Origin: Flavobacteriaceae bacterium
GTDB lineage: Bacteria > Bacteroidota > Bacteroidia > Flavobacteriales > Weeksellaceae
Direction: 5' to 3'
Assembly: GCA_031289875.1 (NCBI GenBank)
Contig: JAITOO010000085.1
Span: 1-5,161, forward strand
DNA length: 5,161 nucleotides
Shown piece by piece: positions 1 to 5,161 of this stretch. Made by a program: the position numbers and the translations under genes. The notes below the pieces were generated by a model that searched no databases, was not told the origin of the DNA, and saw only the letters and a program-made list of their open reading frames with translations. The first letter of the stretch is position 1. Each line of letters opens with the position of its first letter.

Positions 1-128
1 CGCTGAACACTGTTCTTAAAAGAATTGCAAAAGCCGGCTATGACAGCGAAAAAGTTAAGGCTTCCGATGAGGCATATCAAAAACTGCCTGCCTGCTGCCA
101 ATACGAGAGAAAAACAAACCCGTTATAA
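1..128 (+). CDS. Heavy-metal-associated (HMA) domain protein, C-terminal end (partial)
   Basis: The window opens inside this gene; 41 whole codons remain, read from base 3 to the TAA at 126-128. The visible residues run from LNTVLKRIAKAGYDSEKV to a tail containing KLPACCQYERK. The part around IAKAGYDSEKVKA matches the last helix and strand region of small ferredoxin-like HMA domains (MerP/Atx1-type metal carriers). The end with adjacent cysteines (PACCQY) resembles tails I recall from Bacteroidota HMA proteins. The usual N-terminal CxxC metal site would lie upstream of the window, so metal binding cannot be judged. The two tail cysteines could be an extra thiol ligand pair; that is inference. 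A strong terminator follows about 50 bp after the stop, so this gene ends its own transcript and is not in an operon with dnaX. Family assignment rests on a short fragment. Confidence 0.6.
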   Translation, partial: LNTVLKRIAKAGYDSEKVKASDEAYQKLPACCQYERKTNPL

Positions 129-179
129 ATCAACGAGTTAAGCTCTTATATTTACTATATTAAATAATTTACCCAAAAG

Positions 180-216
180 AGGACTAAGCCGAATTGTTTT
201 TGCTTAGTCCTTTTTT
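180..216 (+). terminator. Rho-independent terminator after the HMA gene
   Basis: A perfect 10-bp inverted repeat, AGGACTAAGC (180-189) and GCTTAGTCCT (202-211), encloses a 12-nt loop and runs directly into six T residues (211-216). A-rich sequence before the stem could pair with the T-tract, so it may also work in the opposite direction, although no gene is seen converging on it. It ends transcription of the HMA gene and separates it from dnaX. Confidence 0.9.
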
Positions 217-399
217 GATATTGCTAATGAAATATAGTTTTCATACATGTTTGTTGAATTTTTACTTAATGAATATCGAATATTTTACCCGTATAATCAT
301 AAATAGATGTATTACAATGATTTAACGGATTTACTTTCCATTAGGAATGTATCGTTTGGCAGACGGTAACAAATTCACAATCGGTCTCTCAATTTTCAA

Positions 400-415
400 T
401 TATTTAATTAAATAA
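400..415. repeat. 16-bp AT-only perfect palindrome upstream of dnaX
   Basis: Bases 400-415 read TTATTTAATTAAATAA, identical to their reverse complement. The element lies 6 bp before the -7 box of the presumed dnaX promoter, in the spacer where RNA polymerase would sit. It could be a regulator site or an easily melted element. It could also be chance, since the surrounding sequence is almost wholly A and T. Confidence 0.35.
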
Positions 416-421
416 AATCCT

Positions 422-429
422 TACCTTTG
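422..429 (+). promoter_or_regulatory. Bacteroidota-type -7 promoter box for dnaX
   Basis: TACCTTTG fits the phylum's primary-sigma consensus TAnnTTTG exactly. No good TTTG-type -33 element is visible at the expected spacing; the region around 393-397 reads TTTTC. The box ends 6 nt before the dnaX ATG at 436, so transcription should begin within a few bases of the start codon, leaving almost no 5' leader. No Shine-Dalgarno-like sequence fits in that space. Confidence 0.7.
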
Positions 430-435
430 CAGTGC

Positions 436-1521
436 ATGGAAAATTTCGTAGTTTCTGCAAGAAAATACAGACCAATGGAATTTGCCGACGTAGTCGGGCA
501 GAGCCACATTACCGGCACGCTGGAACACGCCATTGCTGATAATCAATTGGCGCAGGCTTTGTTGTTTTGCGGTCCGAGAGGTGTAGGAAAAACTACTTGT
601 GCTCGGATTTTGGCGCGGAAAATCAATGAAAAATACGGAGAAACCGACGAAAATAACTTTGCGTTCAATATTTTCGAGTTGGACGCAGCTTCCAACAATT
701 CGGTGGACGACATCAGAAACCTCATTGACCAAGTGCGCTATGCTCCGCAGGTAGGCAAATACAAGGTCTATATTATCGACGAGGTTCACATGCTTTCCAA
801 TGCAGCTTTCAATGCTTTTTTGAAAACGCTGGAAGAACCGCCCGCTCATGCAATTTTTATTTTGGCGACAACCGAAAAGCAGAAAATCATTCCGACGATT
901 TTGTCCCGCTGCCAAATCTATGATTTCAAGCGAATTGAAATCGAAGACATCAAAAAACACCTGCAATCCATCGCCGAGAAAGAAAACGTAAAATACGAAG
1001 ACGACGCGTTGCACATCATCGCCCAAAAGGCGGACGGCGGGCTTCGCGATGCGCTTTCCATTTTCGACCGTTTGGTTACTTTTACGCAGAAAAATCTTAC
1101 GTTACAGTTGGTTACGGAAAATTTAAGCATCCTTGACTACGATTATTATTTCAAAATCACGGATTTAATTCTTCAAAATAATATTCCTGAATTATTATTG
1201 ATTTTCAATGAAATAGAAAAAAAAGGATTTGACCCGCAAATTTTCATTGCAGGCTTGGGCACGCATTTCAGAAATCTGATAGTGGCGCAAAATCCTCAAA
1301 CGCTGAGTTTGCTGGAAGTTGGCAAGAACACCAAACAGCGTTATTTGGAACAAGCCAAACTATGCCAGCCGAAATTCCTCATCGAAGCCATAGAAATCTG
1401 CCACCAGACGGACATTGACTACCGCATCAGCAAAAATCCGCGTTTGTCTGTGGAAATTGCCTTGATGCAGGCTGCTTCGCTGACTGCCTCCGACGAACAA
1501 AAAAAAAAAAGCGTAGAATAA
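436..1521 (+). CDS. dnaX: DNA polymerase III clamp-loader subunit DnaX, short gamma-like form (unshifted frame)
   Basis: This is the ATPase of the clamp loader, which opens and places the beta sliding clamp on primed DNA. The 361 residues (ATG at 436, TAA at 1519-1521) show the DnaX order: SARKYRP near the N-terminus, Walker A GPRGVGKT at 46-53, ELDAASNNSVDDIR at 81-94, Walker B IIDEVH at 113-118, the LSRCQ arginine-finger motif at 156-160, sensor 2 GGLRDALS at 201-208, then the helical oligomerisation domain III. A TTG at 427 would add three residues but lies inside the promoter box, so ATG 436 is preferred. The four-cysteine zinc module found between Walker A and ELDAASN in E. coli is absent. 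The frame ends KKKSVE just after domain III, directly behind a 12-A run. This is where a gamma form would be expected to end. The identity is certain; whether this short form is made, and in what amount, is inferred. Confidence 0.93.
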   Translation: MENFVVSARKYRPMEFADVVGQSHITGTLEHAIADNQLAQALLFCGPRGVGKTTCARILARKINEKYGETDENNFAFNIFELDAASNNSVDDIRNLIDQVRYAPQVGKYKVYIIDEVHMLSNAAFNAFLKTLEEPPAHAIFILATTEKQKIIPTILSRCQIYDFKRIEIEDIKKHLQSIAEKENVKYEDDALHIIAQKADGGLRDALSIFDRLVTFTQKNLTLQLVTENLSILDYDYYFKITDLILQNNIPELLLIFNEIEKKGFDPQIFIAGLGTHFRNLIVAQNPQTLSLLEVGKNTKQRYLEQAKLCQPKFLIEAIEICHQTDIDYRISKNPRLSVEIALMQAASLTASDEQKKKSVE

Positions 1522-2117
1522 TCCTGCCTGCGCAATATTTTCAGCCTCAAACAGAGATTCAAAAAGAAGAAAAAATCGCCGCCATTGAAACGCCGGCGGA
1601 AAAACCTATAAAACCTGCTTTGGAAGAAGTTCTGCACAGAACTTCTGCTCCGATTGCCCATATAGGCGGAGTTTCTTCACTTTCGATAAAAAATACGCTC
1701 AACTCAGCAGAAGAAAAAAAGGAAGAAACAATCTCAATTCCTAAAAATCAACAAAATGAGGCGTTTTCGGAAGAAAAAGCCGTCAATTTTTGGGAAAACT
1801 ACTTGGACGAATTGAAAGGCAAAAACGCAATTCTTTACAATGCTTTAAGCACGGCAGCTTGTTCGGTGAAAGACAAGTCCGTGATTTTTTTCAAATTTCC
1901 GTCGCATTCAATTTATGAAGAATTTGAGTCTCAGCGAGAAGATTTTTTTCAGCGTTTAAAGTTGTATCTTAAAAATTATTCGATAAGTTTTGATTATGAA
2001 ATTCAAGCGACAGACAAAAATGTTTTACTAACCTCAAAAGAAATTTACGAGAAAATGGTGGAAATCAATCCATTGTTGAAAAAGTTGAGGAATGATTTCA
2101 GGTTGGATATTTCATAA
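436..2117 (+). CDS. dnaX: DNA polymerase III subunit DnaX, full-length tau-like form via -1 shift at the A12 run
   Basis: Reading 436-1509, then shifting back one base and continuing from 1509 to the TAA at 2115-2117, gives about 560 residues, close to the DnaX length I would expect in this phylum. After the junction the protein continues with KRRIILPAQYF, an acidic/lysine-rich linker with PIAHIGGVSSLSIKNTL (about 405-421), then a folded C-terminal region from about residue 450 (NFWENYLDELKG) to the end. The closing EINPLLKKLRNDFRLDIS resembles the conserved end of Bacteroidota DnaX as I know it. In E. coli the tau-specific part binds polymerase alpha and DnaB helicase; a like role here is inference. 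The downstream frame has no ATG before 2055, so it is not a free-standing gene. The shift could be transcriptional slippage, ribosomal -1 frameshifting, or an artefact of a miscounted A-run (10 or 13 As would fuse the frames). About 100 bp separate it from the sigma gene, with no terminator seen. Confidence 0.82.
1499..1510 (+). promoter_or_regulatory. dnaX: A12 slippery run, probable slippage/frameshift site in dnaX
   Basis: Twelve consecutive adenines lie between C1498 and G1511. In the upstream frame they read CAA AAA AAA AAA AGC, and the frame stops three codons after the AGC. A -1 move joins the long downstream frame. The A-run contains classical A AAA AAA heptamers (1500-1506 and 1503-1509) and is longer than the A9 at which RNA polymerase slips in Thermus dnaX. 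No E. coli-like Shine-Dalgarno stimulator is visible in the preceding 20 nt. Confidence 0.7.
1511..1533 (+). promoter_or_regulatory. Candidate hairpin directly after the A12 run
   Basis: GCGTAG (1511-1516) can pair with CTGCGC (1528-1533): six pairs including one G-U, with an 11-nt loop that holds the TAA of the short frame. It begins at the first base after the A-run and 4 nt after the heptamer 1500-1506, a spacing compatible with a -1 frameshift stimulator. The stem is short and the loop large, so its stability is modest and it may be coincidental. Confidence 0.4.
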
Positions 2118-2188
2118 TTTCTGCAAGCCACTTTCTCTTTCACACAAGTTTGTTTTATGATTTTTAAAACCGATTTCAGGATTTTTTC

Positions 2189-2199
2189 GTCTTTAAGAC
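2189..2199. repeat. Short palindrome upstream of the ECF sigma gene
   Basis: GTCTT-T-AAGAC has 5-bp perfect arms around one base and ends 18 bp before the sigma factor ATG. It could be an operator or chance. No TAnnTTTG box is evident in the 100 bp between dnaX and this gene; a TTTG at 2149-2152 has no matching -7 box at the usual spacing. The gene may therefore use an ECF-type promoter, possibly its own, or read-through from dnaX. Confidence 0.2.
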
Positions 2200-2217
2200 A
2201 AAAGCGATTGAAGTAAA

Positions 2218-2760
2218 ATGAAGATTGTATTCAACAAAATCAAGGAACTGGAACGGATTATTGAGGAGCATCAAAATCAACTGTTTTCATTTGCTTTCTT
2301 TCGGGTCGGCTCGTATGAAGCGGCGCAGGACATCGTGCAAGACGTATTCCTGAAATTTTACGAAGATTCCCGACGTTTGTCCGCGGCAAAAAACGTTAAA
2401 TCCTATCTTCTGAAATCTATCGCCAACGCTTGTGCGGACTATCATCGAAAAAACGGAAAAATCCATTGGGAACGAATTGAAAACATGAAAGATGACATCA
2501 TCGATGAAGAAAAAAAAGAATGTATTTCGGAGTTTCTGAGAATAGAAGATTTGTTGAAAGATTTGCCCGCCGAACAGGCAGAGGTGCTAAAACTCAAATT
2601 CGTGGACGGACTGAATTTTGTAGAATCGGCGGAAACGCTGAATGTGAACGTGAATACCGTAAAATCAAGGTATAAATATGCTTTGGAAAAATTAAAAAAA
2701 ACTGTGATTCCTAACGCTGTAACACCTATTGCATCAGCCAAAAACAAAGAAAAATCATGA
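2218..2760 (+). CDS. ECF-family RNA polymerase sigma factor
   Basis: This 180-residue protein directs core RNA polymerase to a specific set of promoters, usually in response to an envelope signal. Region 2 covers about residues 18-85 and includes SYEAAQDIVQDVFLKFY (32-48), the core-binding and -10-recognition part. A variable linker (about 86-112) follows, then region 4 at about 113-161 with DLPAEQAEVLKLKFVDGLNF and the helix-turn-helix ending in NVNTVKSRYKYALEKLKK. There is no region 1.1 or 3, as expected for ECF sigmas, and the length is typical. The ATG at 2218 is preceded by a weak purine stretch (TTGAAG). The TGA overlaps the ATG of the next gene in an ATGA, so the two are very likely translationally coupled and act as a sigma/regulator pair. 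The regulon is unknown. The tail after residue 162 is low in complexity and probably unstructured. Confidence 0.93.
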   Translation: MKIVFNKIKELERIIEEHQNQLFSFAFFRVGSYEAAQDIVQDVFLKFYEDSRRLSAAKNVKSYLLKSIANACADYHRKNGKIHWERIENMKDDIIDEEKKECISEFLRIEDLLKDLPAEQAEVLKLKFVDGLNFVESAETLNVNVNTVKSRYKYALEKLKKTVIPNAVTPIASAKNKEKS

Positions 2761-3905
2761 ACGAATTAACTCCAAAAATAAAACCCCAAGCGCCTCAATC
2801 GCTCAAAGAAAACGTAGTCAATCAAATCAAAAAAAAAGAATACAAAATGAAAGTAATTAAAATCAGAAAAATTGCAGCAATCGCTGCAATGGTAACGGCT
2901 CTGCTCGTGCTGCCGTTCCTTTTCAGAAGCAATGAAGCCAAAGCGATGACACTGCTCGGCGAATCCATCAAAATGACGGAAGAATTGAAAACAATGGTTA
3001 TCAAATTCTTTGTAAGAACCGATCCACAGGACAACTTCGACTACATCGACCCAACTGCGGATTTTGTAGAACACAAAATCGAAAAATCCTTTGAAAATCC
3101 ACAGATTTGGCGCGTGGAAAAAACCGGCAGAATCGCCGTTTTTGATGGGAAAAATTCCAAAATTTGGATTAAACCGACCAACGAAATTATTGAATTTCAA
3201 GTATTTGGAAACATTTTCGGCGAAGTGAACAATTATCTTTTAAGTCCCAAAACTCTTCTGGAAAAAGCAAAACTTTCGGCAAAGAGTAAAGGTGCGAAAG
3301 TAGATTTAAAAGAGGTTGATAATCAACTTATTCTGTCCATCGAAACCAAAGCTCAGGGCGATTTTTCACAAAGCGATTATTTGAAAAATTCGAGCATCTC
3401 AGAATCGGACAGCAAACAGACTTACGTTTTTGACAAAGAAACAAAACTTCTGAAAAGTCTCAACATTTCCATTTTGGTCAATGGAAAATACGTGGAAATT
3501 TTGAAAACACAGTCGATAGATTACAACGTTCCGCTTGATAAACACACACTTTTAGATTTACCAAAAAATTTGAAATACGTAACACTTTCGGGCGATTTTT
3601 CCAACTCGAAACTGCAGAATATTTCATCAAAACAGGCAGTAGAACTAATGTTGAACGCATTGAAAAACAAAGATATAGAGCCATTGAAAGAAGGATTTAC
3701 AAGCGGTTTTTCCAATGAAAAATTTTTGAAAGAATATTACGGTTTGGAAATTCTGCAAATCGGAGAACCATTTAAATCAGGCGTTTACAACGGCGAATTT
3801 GTTCCCGTCAATATCAAGTTGGCAAATGGGGAAATTGAACAGCACAACATTGCTGTCCGAAATGACAACAAAAACAAAGTCTGGGTGTTAGACGGCGGAT
3901 TTTAA
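2757..3905 (+). CDS. Single-pass membrane protein, probable anti-sigma factor with LolA/RseB-like periplasmic part
   Basis: This 382-residue protein is coupled by ATGA to the ECF sigma gene, which suggests it controls that sigma. The N-terminus (1-37) is short, basic and cytoplasmic, with a PQAPQSLKENVVNQI segment. One membrane span follows at about 38-56 (KIAAIAAMVTALLVLPFLF), then a long periplasmic region. Residues about 64-285 alternate polar and hydrophobic stretches in a pattern suggesting a LolA/RseB-like beta half-barrel, including IWRVEKTGRIAVFDGKNSKI and KQTYVFDKETKLLKSLNISI. Residues about 289-382 start with a helix (SKQAVELMLNALKNKDIEPL) and end with KVWVLDGGF, recalling NTF2-like/DUF4878-type folds. 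The cytoplasmic part is too short for a full zinc-type anti-sigma domain and lacks HxxxCxxC. M31 (2847) would give a signal-peptide-like start ending AKA, but the coupling favours 2757. The fold assignments are judged by eye and uncertain. Confidence 0.7.
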   Translation: MNELTPKIKPQAPQSLKENVVNQIKKKEYKMKVIKIRKIAAIAAMVTALLVLPFLFRSNEAKAMTLLGESIKMTEELKTMVIKFFVRTDPQDNFDYIDPTADFVEHKIEKSFENPQIWRVEKTGRIAVFDGKNSKIWIKPTNEIIEFQVFGNIFGEVNNYLLSPKTLLEKAKLSAKSKGAKVDLKEVDNQLILSIETKAQGDFSQSDYLKNSSISESDSKQTYVFDKETKLLKSLNISILVNGKYVEILKTQSIDYNVPLDKHTLLDLPKNLKYVTLSGDFSNSKLQNISSKQAVELMLNALKNKDIEPLKEGFTSGFSNEKFLKEYYGLEILQIGEPFKSGVYNGEFVPVNIKLANGEIEQHNIAVRNDNKNKVWVLDGGF

Positions 3906-3916
3906 AAAATCAAGAG

Positions 3917-3947
3917 CCGGAGCGGGTCATATCTGCTTCGGTTTTTT
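3917..3947 (+). terminator. Rho-independent terminator after the sigma/anti-sigma pair
   Basis: CCGGAGCGG (3917-3925) pairs with CTGCTTCGG (3933-3941), nine pairs including two G-U, around a 7-nt loop. Six T residues (3942-3947) follow. It starts 11 bp after the stop codon of the membrane protein and separates this operon from the gene that follows. Confidence 0.85.
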
Positions 3948-3983
3948 CAACAATAATTTACCCTCGTTTCCGTTCTAATTACA

Positions 3984-3991
3984 TACCTTTG
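3984..3991 (+). promoter_or_regulatory. Bacteroidota-type -7 promoter box for the T9SS plug-like gene
   Basis: TACCTTTG is an exact TAnnTTTG match and identical to the box before dnaX. A TTTG -33 element at 19-21 bp spacing is not evident. Only 4 nt separate the box from the ATG at 3996, so the transcript should start at or next to the start codon and be leaderless. Confidence 0.7.
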
Positions 3992-3995
3992 TTTT

Positions 3996-5161
3996 ATGAT
4001 TAAAAATTTTTGGATTTTGCTGTTGATTTCTTCCGCTGCTCCGGCGCAACAGGAAGGTGAAAATATTTATAATCAAGACGTTAAGACTGTTCAACTTTTC
4101 AATACTGAAACCAATGACGAAACGCCTTTCATCAGAAACGACCGCTTTTTCATTCTCTCGTTTGACATTTTGAATCAGGGCTATCAACGCCTATCTTATT
4201 CCGTAAAACATTGCGACCGCAATTGGAATCCCGACAATCTCTTTGATTCTGAATACGTTAATGGTTACACCTCCGGACAAATCCGAGAGGCTCAGCCGTC
4301 TTTCAATACGGTACAGAATTATTATCACTACACTTTGCAGTTTCCCAATCAGGACATGCAGGTCAAAGTTTCCGGAAATTACCTGCTCACTGTCTTTGAC
4401 GACCGAAAGAAACCGCTGTTTTCCAAACGTTTTTCGGTGTATGAGCCTGTCGGACAAGTGGGTATCGGTTACGAAAGAGTTTCGTCGTCCGGCAATCCCG
4501 ACTTGAATCAGAGAGTCAGCGTCAAAGCAGCTTTCCCCAACGGAAACAGCATGAATGTCAGGCAGTTGAGTTTGTGCATTTTACGGAATAATAACTGGGA
4601 GAATGCGCTGTGCGGTATTCAGCCACAGTTTATCAACGGCAACAACTTTACTTTCGGACAGTTATCTAACGTTTTCGATGGGGGAAACGAGTTTTTTTCC
4701 TTTGATACCAAAAATATTTCCGTGCAAGGATACGGCGTTTTGAAAATCACGAAGGACGGTAGTTTGTACAACACTTTTTTGTATCCCGTAATTCCGTATC
4801 CGCTTGATTACGCATACAATCCGGATGTAAACGGAGCATATTACGTCCGCCGTTTTGACTTGTCTCAGGAACGCGACGGGCGCACGGAAGGTGATTATAC
4901 TTATGTGAATTTCGCCGTGAATATGACCAATCCTCTGGAAGACAAAGATTTATACGTGGTCGGATTGTTCAATAATTATCAACTGACAGACGAAAATAAA
5001 ATGATTTTCGACGAAAAAAGAGGCTTTTACGAAAAAACAATTCTCTTAAAACAAGGATATTACAACTATACGATAGCAACGCTTGACCGAAATTCGGGAA
5101 AAGTCAGTTATTCGGAAATTTCGGGTTCGTTTTGGCAGACAGAAAATTTATATCAAGGCTT
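3996..5161 (+). CDS. Type IX secretion system plug-like protein (DUF5103 family), 3' end missing
   Basis: The frame runs from ATG 3996 to the window edge without a stop: 388 codons, against roughly 410-430 residues recalled for the family, so only a short C-terminal piece is missing. The N-terminus MIKNFWILLLISSAAPAQQ is a signal peptide with likely cleavage after APA (residue 17). The mature part carries the pattern I associate with DUF5103: YSVKHCDRNWNPDNLF (68-83), EYVNGY (86-91), SFNTVQNYYHYTLQFPN (102-118) and SGNYLLTVFDD (126-136), followed by a second beta-rich region. In the family, the plug is reported to close the periplasmic side of the SprA outer-membrane translocon until cargo arrives. 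That role is inferred here, and no other T9SS gene is in the window. It has its own promoter box and no Shine-Dalgarno sequence. Confidence 0.82.
   Translation, partial: MIKNFWILLLISSAAPAQQEGENIYNQDVKTVQLFNTETNDETPFIRNDRFFILSFDILNQGYQRLSYSVKHCDRNWNPDNLFDSEYVNGYTSGQIREAQPSFNTVQNYYHYTLQFPNQDMQVKVSGNYLLTVFDDRKKPLFSKRFSVYEPVGQVGIGYERVSSSGNPDLNQRVSVKAAFPNGNSMNVRQLSLCILRNNNWENALCGIQPQFINGNNFTFGQLSNVFDGGNEFFSFDTKNISVQGYGVLKITKDGSLYNTFLYPVIPYPLDYAYNPDVNGAYYVRRFDLSQERDGRTEGDYTYVNFAVNMTNPLEDKDLYVVGLFNNYQLTDENKMIFDEKRGFYEKTILLKQGYYNYTIATLDRNSGKVSYSEISGSFWQTENLYQG

Noticed and set aside
272..284. Short inverted repeat AATAT-CGA-ATATT in the intergenic region
   Set aside because: Five-base AT arms are expected by chance here, and it is far from the promoter box. 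I see no RNA gene or other structure in 217-399.
421..1026. Long antisense open frame opposite the 5' part of dnaX, and similar minus-strand frames elsewhere
   Set aside because: They mirror real genes, are low in complexity (phenylalanine-rich, from A-rich sense strand) and show no recognisable motifs or start signals.
1217..1224. A second slippery A8 run inside dnaX (A AAA AAA G)
   Set aside because: A -1 shift here meets a TGA at 1230 and would cut through domain III, giving no sensible product; probably just lysine codons in AT-rich DNA.
1620..2117. A separate 165-residue gene starting at TTG 1620
   Set aside because: The open frame extends upstream to the A12 run, no ATG occurs in it before 2055, no ribosome binding site or promoter is seen, and its content fits the tau-specific part of DnaX.
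2165..2186. Possible terminator between dnaX and the sigma gene (AAAACC...GGATTTTTT)
   Set aside because: The GC core is only two pairs with a mismatch next to it, too weak to call.
4243..4506. Plus-strand open frame of 87 codons within the plug-like gene
   Set aside because: It lies wholly inside the DUF5103-like frame, which has clear family motifs; the alternative frame has none.

Overview
The window looks like part of a chromosome from a Bacteroidota bacterium, most likely class Flavobacteriia. Three things point there. The last gene encodes a protein resembling the plug of the type IX secretion system, which is confined to this phylum. Two genes are preceded by the Bacteroidota-type -7 promoter box TAnnTTTG (TACCTTTG both times). 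The DNA is AT-rich with many A-runs in coding sequence. Genus cannot be fixed from the sequence alone.

Layout, all genes on the + strand. (1) 1-128: the C-terminal end of a small heavy-metal-associated (HMA) domain protein, closed by a clear intrinsic terminator at about 180-216. (2) 217-435: intergenic, with a 16-bp AT-only palindrome and a TACCTTTG box 6 nt before the dnaX ATG. (3) 436-2117: dnaX, encoding the clamp-loader ATPase of DNA polymerase III, in two reading frames joined at a run of 12 adenines (1499-1510). Plain reading gives a 361-residue gamma-like protein. A -1 shift, or one added A in the transcript, gives a tau-like protein of about 560 residues. (4) 2218-3905: an ECF sigma factor overlapping by 4 bp (ATGA) with a single-pass membrane protein that is probably its anti-sigma factor or sensor; the pair ends in a terminator at 3917-3947. 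(5) 3996-5161: the plug-like gene of the type IX secretion system, starting 4 nt after its own TACCTTTG box and cut off by the window end.

The main point of interest is dnaX. In E. coli and Thermus, unshifted reading gives the long tau form and slippage gives the short gamma form. Here the arrangement is reversed: the unshifted frame stops just after the clamp-loader domains, and slippage is needed to reach the tau-specific part. The downstream frame has no ATG until 2055, so it cannot plausibly be a separate gene. A homopolymer sequencing error is the main competing explanation and cannot be excluded from this sequence.

The sigma/anti-sigma pair probably forms an envelope-sensing module: a cytoplasmic sigma factor held by a short N-terminal tail of a membrane protein whose large periplasmic part looks LolA/RseB-like. 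No terminator is evident between dnaX and the sigma gene, so some co-transcription is possible.
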